Origin: Acanthaster planci | Taxonomy: Eukaryota > Echinodermata > Asteroidea > Valvatida > Acanthasteridae | Length of the DNA stretch: 35,351 nt | Assembly (NCBI RefSeq): GCF_001949145.1 | Contig: NW_019091574.1 | Coordinates: 73,420 to 108,770 of the forward strand | Direction of reading: 5' to 3' | Shown here: piece after piece, positions 1-12,500 of the stretch | Position numbering within the stretch: the first letter of the stretch is position 1 | Layout of the letters: every line of letters begins with the position of its first letter | The notes under the pieces: model-generated | The model's database searches: none | What the model was told of the DNA's origin: nothing | The model's input: the letters and a program-made list of their open reading frames with translations, nothing else | Program-made: the position numbers and the translations under genes

Positions 1-432
1 TTTTGTTTGTACTTTAACTTTTTTACAGGACCACCCATATGTTTTGTACACAGTTGTCAATCGGGGACCCTCTGTCAATCGCGGACCTTATTGTCCTCTA
101 TTGTTCAAGGTCCCCAATTGAATGCAGAAACAAACTCACACACACAGCAAATTTTCAACTAATAAAATGTGCATGTAAAAGTGTGGGCCTGCTACAAAAT
201 GATGCCTTCTCAGATTGGCTTGCAGAGGATTTGAGTTTCAGTAAATTGCGAATACAAAATCGTAATCTACATGTACAGTGTGCCTTTGCAGGTATCGTAT
301 CAATTATATACCAAAGTAGGAGAAAGTATGAAGATCTTGCAGAAGGACTTGAGTACCAAAGTCCCATGATGAGATTCAATCCTACTCAAGGGCTCTTGAA
401 GAAATCAAATTCCACAATGCACCATTTATAAT
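1..432. other. No recognised feature
   Basis: A plus-strand open frame of 130 codons runs 39-431. It has no family resemblance I can name and no splice or promoter context. It may be chance or unrecognised repeat sequence. Confidence 0.4.
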
Positions 433-509
433 GGAATAAATATGTGCTTGGTCGATCTTCACTAACGGTTTAACTAACGTTTAAGACAGACGAAGCACAT
501 ATTTATTCC
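433..509. repeat. Inverted repeat, 17-bp perfect outer arms
   Basis: GGAATAAATATGTGCTT at 433-449 is the exact reverse complement of 493-509. The 43-nt interior is also partly self-complementary. It can extrude as a cruciform or fold as an RNA hairpin. Confidence 0.85.
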
Positions 510-880
510 CATTCATAAATACTGTTTTAGTCCGAGAGTCAAAAAAAGTCAATATGCTATACATTTCCAAGAATTTTGTTCAAGAAATTTTCTTTCATTT
601 TCCCAAACACCCCCGTCCATTTTATGGTACATTCCTTGTGCAAATAGTCCAGAAGAATCTCCTGAAATGGACTTGGCATGCGTGTGGCATGTTCCGCGTG
701 ACCTGGCGCACACAGACTCTTGACCAATAGAAATGGCTTAAACTGTCTCATATCCAGGTGCAAGCATTTTTTTTACGCAGCGGGCATTATCAAATTGCAG
801 TGGGCATTATCAAGCATTAATACATGGCCACATTGCACATTGTTAAATAATGAAATTGTCTGAGATATTTATGAATACCG
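433..880 (+). repeat. 448-bp interspersed repeat, copy A (hairpin-headed)
   Basis: It aligns along its length with 1399-1846 in the same orientation, with substitutions and small indels. Shared blocks include AATAAATATGTGCTTGG, TGGACTTGGCATG, GACTCTTGACCA, TTAAACTGTCTC and GGGCATTATCA (twice in each copy). The first 77 bases form an inverted repeat whose 17-bp outer arms (433-449 and 493-509) are perfect. No coding capacity is evident. It is probably a non-autonomous transposable element of unknown class. Confidence 0.75.
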
Positions 881-1398
881 GATATATTGAGACTCAGCTT
901 TTTACAATTATCCTGCCAGTGAATAGCCACAGCCACAGACACCAATTTCCATTACAGACACATGTGATCTTTGGCCTACTATTAACACAGTCCATGTAAA
1001 AACTACTGCTAAAAGAGAACTTAACCTAATGATGATACAGCCCTTAAATGACTACAATTTCTCAAAGAATTTTTAAAGGCATGACTGACTTTAGAAGTTT
1101 TATGTACTGGTTTTGAACACTGCTATAAAATATCTTGAATTGAGAACAGGAAAATGGTGAAATTAGATTTCAAAAGTCAACTGACTCAATTTCAAAACTG
1201 TTGGCAAGGTGCTAAACTGGATGATACATATGGATCACTTAGATAATCATGGAATTAGCAAGTTGAAAATAATTAAGTTTACCTTACCTGAAAGAGTTAC
1301 TATTCACTCATGCAGCAAAAAAAGTTAGGCACAGATTTTAATGAATCCTAGAAGGTTATAGGCAGGTTAGATGAGCACAGGATTAACTAGTGTAATAA
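881..1398. other. No recognised feature
   Basis: AT-rich sequence between the two repeat copies. I see no open frame, RNA motif or repeat in it. Confidence 0.4.
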
Positions 1399-1846
1399 GG
1401 GAATAAATATGTGCTTGGCCAGTCTTAAACATGCATTTAGGACAGGCTAAGGAGAATGGACATGGCTCATGCCAGAGCCACAGGCGAGGGCACTATCAGC
1501 ATCAAGTCTCCTGAGCTGGTCTTAAAAGTTATGGATTTCCAACGATTTTGTTCTAGAAGTTTACTTTCATTTTCCTGAACATCCCCATCCATATTACAGT
1601 ATATTCCTTGAGCAAGCTGTCAAACACAATCTCCTATATGGACTTGGCATGTGCATGGCGAGCCACGTGCACATGGACTCTTGACCACTGAGAATCGATT
1701 AAACTGTCTCGTACCCAGATGCCAGTGCATGATTTATGCAGCAGGCATTATCATTTCTTTGCGGGCATTATCAAATGATAATACACGGTCAAATTGCACA
1801 TTATTGAATAGGGAGACTGTCTGAAGCACTTTTTTATGAATCTGGG
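1399..1846 (+). repeat. 448-bp interspersed repeat, copy B (hairpin-headed)
   Basis: The second copy of the 433-880 repeat, beginning GGGAATAAATATGTGCTT and ending near ATGAATCTGGG. Its head lacks the long palindrome, but CTTGGCCAGTC (1413-1423) still pairs with GACAGGCTAAG (about 1440-1450), so a shorter stem persists. Confidence 0.75.
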
Positions 1847-2192
1847 TTAAAATTACTGACCAAGCATCCAGTATGTGATGAGAGAGAAGAGAAACGTTGG
1901 TATGAATCTCATTGGAAGAAGATCACAGACAATCTTGGAGAAGAAGAATGTTGAGACTCTGTAGTAACCACTGGCTGACTCGTGTCTGTGTTGAGAAATA
2001 GCAGACTACTACTTGAAGGACAGTGTTATTATAAAGACCTGTGACACTGAAAACTGGAAGAACATCAATCTCCTCATTCAAAATACCATTTCTAGATTTA
2101 ATAAACCGCCAAATCCTATGCAATGACCAATACAACATTAGTTTGTTTTTTTTTTCCACTGACAGGCTAACATACTGTAATGACCAGTATAC
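1847..2192. other. No recognised feature
   Basis: A 78-codon minus-strand open frame (1923-2159) has no recognisable content. AATGACCAGTATAC at 2179-2192 recurs at 2217-2230, at the edge of the LINE fragment. Confidence 0.4.
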
Positions 2193-3030
2193 TTAGGCCA
2201 ATATCAACACTTTTGAAATGACCAGTATACATTCAATTGGAAAAGTATCTCACTGATAATAACCTTATTCATAATTTGCAATCCGGCTTTAGAAGTTCTT
2301 ATTTAACTGAAACCACTTTAATTTCCTTAACTGATTATATTCAATCTCAGACGGACATGGGTAAATTATACTTGTGTGGTTTAATTGAACTTACTGAAGC
2401 CTTTCGATACTGTAGACCATGTAATTTAAAAATTACAAGCTATGGGTATTCATTAAGATTCTAGTCATCGGTTTCGATCAAATCTTTCAAACAGACAGCA
2501 AGCTGTCAGTGTTAATGAGGCTAAATCTCAACCAATGGGAATAACATGTGGTGTTCCACAGGGTAGTATTTTAGGGCCACTGCTCATCCTTTGTGATGTG
2601 AATGACATGAACATAAGTGCCCAGTCTAATTTGCTGCTGTATGCTGATGATAAGGTTTCAGAAATGCATTGTCATTCTACTAATGGTTTTACCAGTTTTG
2701 TAGTTCCAAGAATAAACGGGCTTGAGTGCAAGACATTTTTTTAAATTGGAATTCTTAATGGAATTTACTACCTAATAACATCAAATGCTGCAATAATTAC
2801 AATCAATATAAAAAAGAAGTAAAAATTCACTATTCTTCTGTATGCACTACTTCTGAAGCAATTTCATATATCTTTAAGTATGGTACATGTATGTGCTTAC
2901 TTTTGAGTTCTTAAGAACCCTGATGTTATTAACAGCTTTTCAGTTTATCCCTGGCTTTATAATTTGATGTATTTTTTATGTATGTATATGTTGTTGTTTC
3001 CTTGTTTACTTCTGCCTAAATAAATTAACA
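2193..3030 (+). mobile_element. Non-LTR retrotransposon (LINE) fragment, reverse transcriptase with internal deletion
   Basis: Broken reverse-transcriptase sequence in order: LRPIST (about 2193-2210), YLTDNNLIHNLQSGFRSS (from 2243), a decayed ELTEAF finger/palm segment, and SNLSNRQQAVSVNEAKS (about 2483-2530). Then come GVPQGSILGPLL (about 2550) and the catalytic box YADD (about 2640). Soon after YADD the sequence jumps to a typical LINE C-terminal block (WNLLPNNIKCCNNYNQYKKE, about 2759-2820), so the thumb region is deleted. Stops and frameshifts at about 2463 and 2742 make it non-coding. The AT-rich 3' end near 3020 ends in an A-rich tail. Overall style is CR1/Rex/L2-like, but I cannot fix the clade. 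Confidence 0.85.
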
Positions 3031-3431
3031 AAAAACAAAAGGCTTGTCCCTATAAAGAGGGGCCCGATGGGCAAGGTCCCATCTGGTGAGTAGTTGCCCT
3101 CCTCCCCCAATGGCAAACCATTAGCATCAAAATTATCTGTTTTTCTTGTGATGTTCCCTGTTGCAGTTACATGTTCATGTACTGGTACATGTACTATGCC
3201 CTCCCCCCACATGCCTGAGCTAGAAAGATGGGGATGGTTATGACAAATTAAGAATTGTCACAATAGTCACAAACTGAGAATCCTTTCAGTACAATAAACA
3301 TCAGACACTGGAGTAGATTATGTATAATACTTGGGAAAACTGCATAAGGCAGGTTTCAACCTGTTTTGCCAATGTAAAGGATGGTCCACATAGTATCAAC
3401 ACAGAGTAGGATGAATTTTGCTTGAACTTAC
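3031..3431. other. Intronic or intergenic stretch, nothing recognised
   Basis: Lies downstream of ABCG2-like exon k on the minus strand, so probably within its next intron. No exon with the expected phase and sequence was found. Confidence 0.4.
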
Positions 3432-3521
3432 ATGAAGATGGCCCTTTCCTTGATGAAGATCTCGATTGCACTCATGTTACCGAACACCATGTTCATTGTC
3501 ACAAAAAGAAAGGCTCCCACC
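3432..3521 (-). CDS. ABCG2: ABCG2-like exon k (membrane helix 2)
   Basis: 90 nt, reading [20 protein letters not shown] and then IFIKERAIF. It ends AT|GTAAGT, so the next exon must begin in phase 2. In the vertebrate protein the next residues begin HE. No such exon is visible in 1-3431, so the following intron probably exceeds 3.4 kb and includes the LINE and the 448-bp repeats. Confidence 0.88.
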
Positions 3522-6500
3522 CTGCAAATACATACATACCAACAGCATGTTAAAGGTTCCATGACACAGATTTTGTTCAAATTTCCAAGCCTCTCTCTGA
3601 ACAGTAAAAGAGAGACTTCCTCTTTGGTTCAAATCATTTTAAAAGAGCATTTCAAAAAGTGCCATGCTGGTTTCGTAATAGGATATGCAACTTGTAATTA
3701 AAGTGCATGAGGATCATGACCACTGTCAAATATTTATCAGCAGTTAGTAAACTGGAGAAAGCTTCACTTTAAAGTTGAGTTGCCTCAGTCTACCCGGCCT
3801 TTGGATCCATTTGATAACCTTGGGAAGAATATTTCCACTGTTTTGTGAGAGCTGTAGCATCATTGATGACTGGCAGTTTACAACTTTCACCAACATTATT
3901 GCGTGAAGATGAATCCTGACCAAAGAATCTTTCTCTTTTACTTGACAGTTTCCTCTTTTGAAACCTTTTACGCAACTTTTGGCTTTAACACCCAAACACA
4001 AAATCTGCTTGGACATAAATGTACACCATGAGCTGCATTACCTGTTCTGGATGCCAGAGTTCAGTGAAGTGTCCATCTGCCAGTAAATGAGTCCAAGGAT
4101 TACGGCAAGAATCACAACTGTCAATGGCTGGACAAAAAGGTCAAAGGATTTGATGAGCAGGAAAATGGCAAGAATTTACACTTGTATATGCAGATGTGAG
4201 ACTAGATTCTGTGGTCAACACATACATGAATGCAGAGCTCTGGCCAGCAATAAACTTAAGGGAAGACTTTTTCGTTGAGAATATTTGTGGAACATATTTT
4301 CTTCAAAAACTATCATGAGCACCTACAAGACAAGCATGTGAGTACATCTTTACTCTCAGCAGAGGAAATACCGAACATTATCAGTAATAATGAATCTGCA
4401 GTTTGCCAGCCAAGGTGCATTCCCCTCAAGCACAGGCACTATGTTTTTGTGCATATTCTGCTGAAAACTCGTCACATGCACTCCACTCTCTTGGCACAAG
4501 GGTGATGGATCTCTACATGGCTCTTGAGATAGTCAACCAACATGATCTGTATTATTCCTCGAAGAAGGCTGTGCCAGACAAATAGAGGATATGTACTATC
4601 ATTTCTAAGTGAATTTTTCAGCTTACCTGGAAAATAGAAAGTTGTGGGTTCCTGACAAAATTGATGAGGGCTCTCCTGGAAACATACCACAACTGAAAAA
4701 TAAACACAAATTTATTTGAAATTTCTTCTGAGCTGATAGTCAAAGTACACTTCATTTCAAGAAAATAACTTTATGTATTACACTCCATATAAGGTTTTTG
4801 TATAAAATGCACTGCCAATAAATTTCTTCAATGCATCCGTGTGTGTAAGGTACCAGAGAACATGCACCCAGACTGTTAACCTCTTCTCTTTTGTGTACGC
4901 TCAGGATAATGATGAAAAAATCTGGATGATCCCTGGTCTACTCTCTAATGCACCTTACGTAGAAGGTATTGGCATAATTAATATACATACACACCAAAAG
5001 GGCTTGGGTAAATGATTCAGACTGCATGGTAATACCTGGGTAAGGAAGGACGTAGCGTATTGAATACTGGGAACAGTGACATCCTCGTCACTGTTTCTAT
5101 GCAAAGAATAAATCTCTCCAGCCTCTCTCATCACAGTAGTGCATGTATCTGATTGTCTGTAGAGGTCTGCTAGTGACGGTTGGTCCATCTCAGTGAGAAC
5201 AACCTCGGTGGCCTTCTCAGCACTGTCTTTATCTATAGGGAATTTACAAGAGTCATTTCTCTGTAAAGGCTTTTGGTATTTTCTCCAGTGAACCTTCCCA
5301 AATCTTCCATTAAAAAAAAAGATATATCGCATTACAAATTACCTGTGAGATTTCTTAGTGGTGCCATAACTAAAGGTCAAGGGTGGGGGGCACAGACCCC
5401 CTGCTCAAGACCTGAGCTATTTCTCTCTTTGTCCCCTCCCTCTTAGCTCAGACTTTGTAAAAAAAAAAGGCTTTGAAGTCTTTATTGAAGAAAGTCTGCC
5501 CCCTCCAGAAAAATGAGGCACTAAGCTACCCCATCAGCCTGGTTTCCATGTCAACATAAGAAATGTACAGAGCAATGCAATCAAGACGCAAACTGCAATG
5601 CAGACGTATAGAAACATGCCAAACAGAGGTATTGCCGAAAGTGCATACAAATGCAAACTAGCCTGCAAACGATCAGTAAAGTTGAGCCAGGCTCAACTTT
5701 GCCGTCTGTCTGCATCAAGTAGCCATGATATCCCAACACAAACACACATGATGGCATTACCGGTATGCAACGATGTCCCTCTCGCTCAGTTCCACAAAGT
5801 TTGCCCATTTTCTCTTTGATGCTTAAATATTACACCCTTATGATCAACTAAATAGCTGACCATCAACGAAATGCATGAAACTGGAGTACAGGTTTGGCAT
5901 CGTGAAGTGGTACAGCCAGTCTAAAAGGGTATTTTCCACAAAAAATCACAGAGTTTCAGATGCCAATTTGTTTTAAATTATGGAAGGAATGACGTCATGC
6001 AACGTGTCCTCCGTTCGTGTCTCATGTATGTTTCAGAGAGAAATTACTAACTGTGCATGTCCCATTTTTAGCATCATTTGCACACGTAATGAAGGCCATG
6101 AGAATTTGTGTCAGGCAAACAGTTGCATCATTTCATGAAATTCATGTCTTATTTTAACTTTTTGGAAATAAAAATACCTGCCCAAAAATATTTTCATGAT
6201 ATTTCCTCCCGTGCTTTATGAAAAGAAAAATGAGAAATAGTACCAGAGTGATCAAAACTAGTGATTTTTGTGAAGAGCTCTTTTCGTAAGCAGTAGTTTG
6301 TTTACGTTTTGATGCAATTTTTTGAAGACTCGAAACAAAGAATTCGAAGTTTTCCTGAAGTTTTCCAAAGTGGGCTGTGGTGGAGAAAGGAGTGACGGTT
6401 TTAGATTTGCTGAGGGTTTTGCACTAGATTTTTTGCTCTTGCTAACCAGATGCATTTGCATATCAACCTAACTCAGCACCAGTTCCGTTTATCCTGCATA

Positions 6501-9500
6501 ATCTTATGGCCTTGCGAGCATAAGAATTGAGTGACACAGGAACGAAAGACGAACACAAAAGTACATGTACATTAAGTCAAAATGAAGTTTATATTGAAAC
6601 AGAGGTCTAGTTGTCATTGTAACATTGTCAGGAAATGTATAAATTCACGGTATATCCCCAGTTTTACATGTACTATGCAAGCATGAACCACATGAACATG
6701 TACATTGGCTCTGATGCATAATTTCCATGCATATGTATATATACATCGGTACGCATGTAACAGGCCCTAGTGTGTACTGTGCTCAGTACGGGGCTGGATT
6801 TGGTTTTGTGCATGGTAAAGACGTAGATCACACTGTGCAGGAGTGTCTCAAATAACGTATGAAAGTCAAACAAAAAATCTTTCTACATGTAGATAGAACT
6901 GATTGTATTGTGTAGTTGAGATTCTGGCCTGTCGTATGCAGTGTCTCACTGTTTTGGAAAAATTTCTACAATTGAGAAAAATTTTGTGGAAAAAAGACCA
7001 AGAGATTGCTTGAAAATGGAAATAGTTTATCGTCTTAGTATAATGGGCACCAATTCCTTAACATGTGTCCCCGTTTGTCTTNNNNNNNNNNNNNNNNNNN
7101 NNNNNNNNNNNNNNNNNNNNNNNNNNNNNNNNNNNNNNNNNNNNNNNNNNNNNNNNNNNNNNNNNNNNNNNNNNNNNNNNNNNNNNNNNNNNNNNNNNNN
7201 NNNNNNNNNNNNNNNNNNNNNNNNNNNNNNNNNNNNNNNNNNNNNNNNNNNNNNNNNNNNNNNNNNNNNNNNNNNNNNNNNNNNNNNNNNNNNNNNNNNN
7301 NNNNNNNNNNNNNNNNNNNNNNNNNNNNNNNNNNNNNNNNNNNNNNNNNNNNNNNNNNNNNNNNNNNNNNNNNNNNNNNNNNNNNNNNNNNNNNNNNNNN
7401 NNNNNNNNNNNNNNNNNNNNNNNNNNNNNNNNNNNNNNNNNNNNNNNNNNNNNNNNNNNNNNNNNNNNNNNNNNNNNNNNNNNNNNNNNNNNNNNNNNNN
7501 NNNNNNNNNNNNNNNNNNNNNNNNNNNNNNNNNNNNNNNNNNNNNNNNNNNNNNNNNNNNNNNNNNNNNNNNNNNNNNNNNNNNNNNNNNNNNNNNNNNN
7601 NNNNNNNNNNNNNNNNNNNNNNNNNNNNNNNNNNNNNNNNNNNNNNNNNNNNNNNNNNNNNNNNNNNNNNNNNNNNNNNNNNNNNNNNNNNNNNNNNNNN
7701 NNNNNNNNNNNNNNNNNNNNNNNNNNNNNNNNNNNNNNNNNNNNNNNNNNNNNNNNNNNNNGTTGGTCCGTTTGTCTTGTTGGTCCATTTGTCTTGTTGG
7801 TCCGTTTGTCTTGTTGGTCTATCTGTCTTGTTTTAGCCAAGTTTTAGTCCCGGACTTTGGTGTGTGGTGTTTACCTTATTGGAGTCTTTGCACAAAACAA
7901 AAGAAGTACCTTAATGTATCTCCGTTCGTGTAGTTCGTGTATAACCATTTTGGTTGGTGATATTTTCTAGGGTCCTTTAGTGGCAAATTTATTTATTAAT
8001 TATTAGGATTATATATAATGAATGTTTGTAAATTGTTTTTGGCCCATGCAAAATGTTTTTCGGATTTTATTGTTACTTTTTATTTGACACGATCTGAAAT
8101 TCGTATTTCGTATTTGCTGTTCAGTGCGGGCTTTCAGCACTGCCTACCCCAATTTTACAGGTAACCTTGTGAGCATTTTTTGCCCTTTCTTTATTTCTTT
8201 CCTCACTTTATTTCTGTAGAGTTTAAGAATGATCCCTGTTATTAGTCAATTGTAGAATATCCGCATTTTATTATATTTAATGGTGTTAATTTGTCATAGA
8301 TTTGGAGGACAATTTGATATTTTAGCGATAGAAATTAGGGAGTTTTGTCTCGAAATGCAAGAGTTCTATGATTTCTATTTCAAAGACGGATTTGCGCCAG
8401 GGAGATGAAATTAGTTTGGGATTTTTGCCCTGCACGACATGTATTTTTAACACTGTATACTCAGTATATGCCCCCGAAGGCTTGTGAAAAAACCCACAAG
8501 CGTACATGTACTCGAGTGGGACTCGAACCTCCTGCTTACTAGTGCAGACGTCTTAACCACTCGACCACCAAGCTCGCCGGTGTCAGCTGGCTGGTTCGAA
8601 TCAGATGTAGCAGCAGGTACAGCGAACAACTATTTCAAAGATGGATTTGTGCCGCGGAGATGAAATTAATTTTGGATTTTTGCTCTCCCTTACGTGTATT
8701 TAAAAAAAAAAATAAAAAAAAAAAATTCTATGACTTTGTCATTAATGTCGTTGATTTACAGAAAAGCTGTGTGGCTTTTGTGTATAATTTTTGGTCGGTG
8801 CATAATTTTTTGACATAGCTGTTGAAATTTTGTGAAGGAAAGACTAGGTTGTGGAATAAATGTGCTATGGAATGTTTGGACTTGGGACTTTTGTGTGTAT
8901 TTGGGTATGGGTGCGCGTGTATAGAGGGGCTTGTGGGGTACCGGAACAATGGGAAGTACCCCATAGGGTATTTGTAGGGTACTGAGAGGGTACCCAATAA
9001 GGATTTCATGAAATACACTAGATATTTCAAATTTACTCAAAAAGGAGGAATTTTCAAGTGTCATTCATGTGTCGCAAAATGAATTATTTTAAAGTGAATC
9101 TGGTTCAAAAGAGAGTGATTTGAAAATTTTGGTGTGTTATATGGGAGGTTTGTACACAAGAACAAAGGGAATACCCCACAAGTACAGCTGTGTAAGGTTG
9201 TGTGGTTGTGCTGGATTTTCGGGGATGGTTGCGGGTGTGTGTGATGTGTGTGCTCGGTTGGCCAGCGCACGGGTCAGCCTGTGTATTTGTGCTTTCACCC
9301 TTGGAGTCCCACACATCCCCCCCATCACCTTTGTAGTACATTAATAGTACATTAATAGGACATTACATGTATTAATTAATGACAGGGCATTTCTTTGAGT
9401 GTAATAAGCTTGCCTTTTTTGTCTGTGTTACAAACAACCATATGGAAACCAGGCTTTACAAACTATACATGCGGCTGGGCTTTATGTGCATAACCACACT

Positions 9501-12500
9501 ACACTGAAAGCAAGTGTAAACATGATCTGGCAAACTAAATTCACAGGGGCAGCTGATTGGTTTAACAGTCAAGCATTCCCAGCGTTTTCAGTGGTGGAAG
9601 TTTAAATATATTTAATCCCCCATTTGCTTTGCAAACACAAAATGTCTAGGAAGTTTTTTAATGTGGTGTGCTGAAACTGGACTTTACCACTGCACATCAC
9701 TCCATCGCAGGGCCTCATGATATTGGAAAGTACATGTACCATACAAGCTTGTGAAAAATTATACATGTATCATACAAATATATGACTCTCAACAGCCAGC
9801 ATTATTAAAGAAGTGGGCTGATATATCTCACCTTTTTCAACCTTCAGGGGGACCAAAAATGACGGGAATTTTAGCTTCTGGATAACGCCTTACCTCCTTC
9901 CTGTGACAATGAAGAGCAACGAGTTTGCATTTCCAGGAAGGAAGGTGACCCAATGTACCCATTGATGACATCCAGGAAGAAGTCTGGGGGATTGTTGTGT
10001 TCCTCACACTGAAAGCCTGAAGAAAAAAATCAGTCGCAAGAACAGCCTTTATGATCAAACTTCCAATAGTCTAAAAAAGACATGGCCCTACACTCTGTAG
10101 AATGTAACAATTTTATGGTGTCACTTGTGCAGGATTTTCTCTAGACTCTAGACCTCTCTTGAGTTTAAAACGCCATAACATGTAGTTTTGCATGACACAA
10201 GTGAATAAGTATCACAAAACGCAACAGTTTTGGCAACTTGCAATATTGATATCCCGTGACCTTGAATAAAAATCGTGCAGCGTGAAATCCAGTTACACTA
10301 TACACTATTTTAACAGTGGCACACTGATGTGTTGCATATCTTGACTAGGAGACCTCATCAGAATCTTGAAAAAATTTTAATCTATATGTGATTGACTATC
10401 ATTAGTACCAAGTCTGCTGGATGTTGCCAAAATGTTTGTTCTATCCAAATTTCATAGTAAGTGGGACGCTGGCTCTCCCATTCACTGTGCACACAGTGTA
10501 TGTACATGTACTTGTGCCTGTACACTGCCAACAGTTGCACACGCTGGAAATAAAAAAAACACTTGAACTAATGACTGTAAATAAAGTTGACATATTTACA
10601 ATAAAACTGGAAAACCATGACTGCCAATAATGGAAGCACTACCAACAGGTGTTGAAACTGCACTGAATCTGCATGCAGTAATTGAGTATTGAAAAGACAA
10701 GGTGAATCCAACTTAAACAGAAGCAGCCCATCATCAGTTGAAAAGAGCCATGTCACAAGGGGGTGGTCATTTTGTTGGTAGCGACACAACCCTAACGCAT
10801 ACATTTGTTTGTGAAACAGTGAAGTACAGTTAGATCGATTAGATAAATTGATTTATTCAGCCAATGATCATGATGAAAACCACTCATAATAGGAATTTGT
10901 AATGTTGGACCTGCAAACAATGCACTTCATAAATCTACATGTAAATACACAATTAAATCTAAAACACACATACCGGTACTTAAAAAATTGATCACAACAA
11001 CTATACACACGTTAGACAATGCTCACCTAAAATCACTTAAATCAAAACACTGAACACACTTTTACAATTACAACAATTACTCTGGCACATTTATAAATTT
11101 AAAACCTAGTTATTAAAACCACTGCAGCAAGGGAATAAAACTATTCTATGAACAGTTAATTTGTATACACATTTTATACATAAAAATTCTCATTGTTAAA
11201 ACCTGTATGGTCAATGGCATGAAACTATCCCTGAAATGGTTGGTTCTTGCACGTACTGATATCGACCTTTTTCCTGAATGCATCGTATCAAAATAATCAT
11301 TAACCGGAAGACAGATATTCTGAACAATGTTTTTAACCTGCTTCCTTATTCTCTTTAATTGTCTGCATATCATCTAAATTGAGTTTAGCAGTTTCAAACT
11401 CAGGTGTGGCATTGAACCAGACAATATTAAAGCTGGTCAGGCAAGATTCACATACGTATCTGTAAAAATTAATCAAAATACATCTACTCTCACCATTTAA
11501 AGGATTTCAGTGTACATTAAAAATACATCCGTTGTTGGGCCTTTTTCAAATTTTCAGGCACTTGAGTTGACCAGACAGGGTTATCATTATAAATGTACAA
11601 AATATTACAAAATACAAAATATTACTGCTCGGTTGCATGCTTATGGGTCTCCCTGTATAATTAAGCCACCCACCAATGGATTCAAAGAACTGAAGGACAT
11701 CCTCTACTGGTCCATGGTACACAGTCTCTCCCCTGCTGAGCAGATGCAACTTGTCAAAAAGACGGTATATGGAGAACCGTGGCTGATGAATGGAAAAGAT
11801 GATAGTCCGCCCTCTCTTGGCCAAACTGGGAAGAGGACAGCCCCCAAAACAAGTTAAGTGGCATTTTTATGAAGCGGAAGTTCCATAAAAAATTATTAAC
11901 CTAAAATTGTAACTTTCGAAAAAATGAAAGATATAAGGCCCCCCAAGGCTCCGGTTTCCAGTCAGCAGCTGGCTCCAAAAGTGGTGCTGCAATGCAGCTT
12001 TTATTTGCCCTCACTTTTTTATTCCTAGAAATGATGTACATATAACGCACAATGTCCATCACTGCATGCATACGTACCGCTGCTACCAACACAGAAATAG
12101 ACTGGCCCCACACTACCGGTATTTACTGTTTAAAAGCGTTTTCAGCTGGTAGATGTACACGTACAAAGGGCATATTAAAGACCACCTCGTTTGGCTGGTT
12201 CCCAGATGTAAATGTATAACACAGACATGGCGTCATCTGAAAAAAGTGCATGACTAAATAAAATGGGGGCCTAGAGGGACTCCTTTACTGAACATATTAC
12301 TCAACCATACCCCATCTAAAACATGTTACACGTAGTAGAAGGATCAAGCAAGTTTGGCAACTTTTGGACTCATTTTACAAAATAAAAAAAAAATAATTTT
12401 GCCGATGCACAGGTCTACAGTGACACACATTGACCAGAAACCAGGGCCTTTGTTTAGGGCCGATTGGCCAACTTTTAATATAAAGCTATACATCACAGAT

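Larger units (their letters stand above)
3522..5035 (-). other. ABCG2-like introns between exons k, j, i and h
   Basis: Introns at 3522-4041 (520 nt), 4128-4626 (499 nt) and 4693-5035 (343 nt). All have GT-AG borders. No other feature was recognised; open frames here are chance. Confidence 0.7.
5233..9893 (-). other. ABCG2-like intron h/g (4661 nt, contains assembly gap and repeats)
   Basis: Holds the minisatellite and 680-base gap near 7070-7829 and the composite retroposon near 8364-8735. Between them (5233-7068, 7830-8363, 8736-9893) I see no coding exon. 8900-9010 is rich in GGGTACC-like words and 9180-9250 is TG/GT-rich. Confidence 0.6.

Noticed and set aside
6941-7933. Long open frames across the gap on both strands
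   Set aside because: Most of their length is N, and the readable part is a 17-bp minisatellite that is open in several frames.
8505-8578. Possible functional tRNA gene on the minus strand
   Set aside because: A and B boxes are present but the acceptor and T stems do not pair and a SINE tail follows, so it is a SINE.
9061-9344. Overlapping open frames on both strands
   Set aside because: They lie in an ABCG2-like intron in TG/GT-biased sequence where several frames are open at once. Nothing coding-specific was seen.
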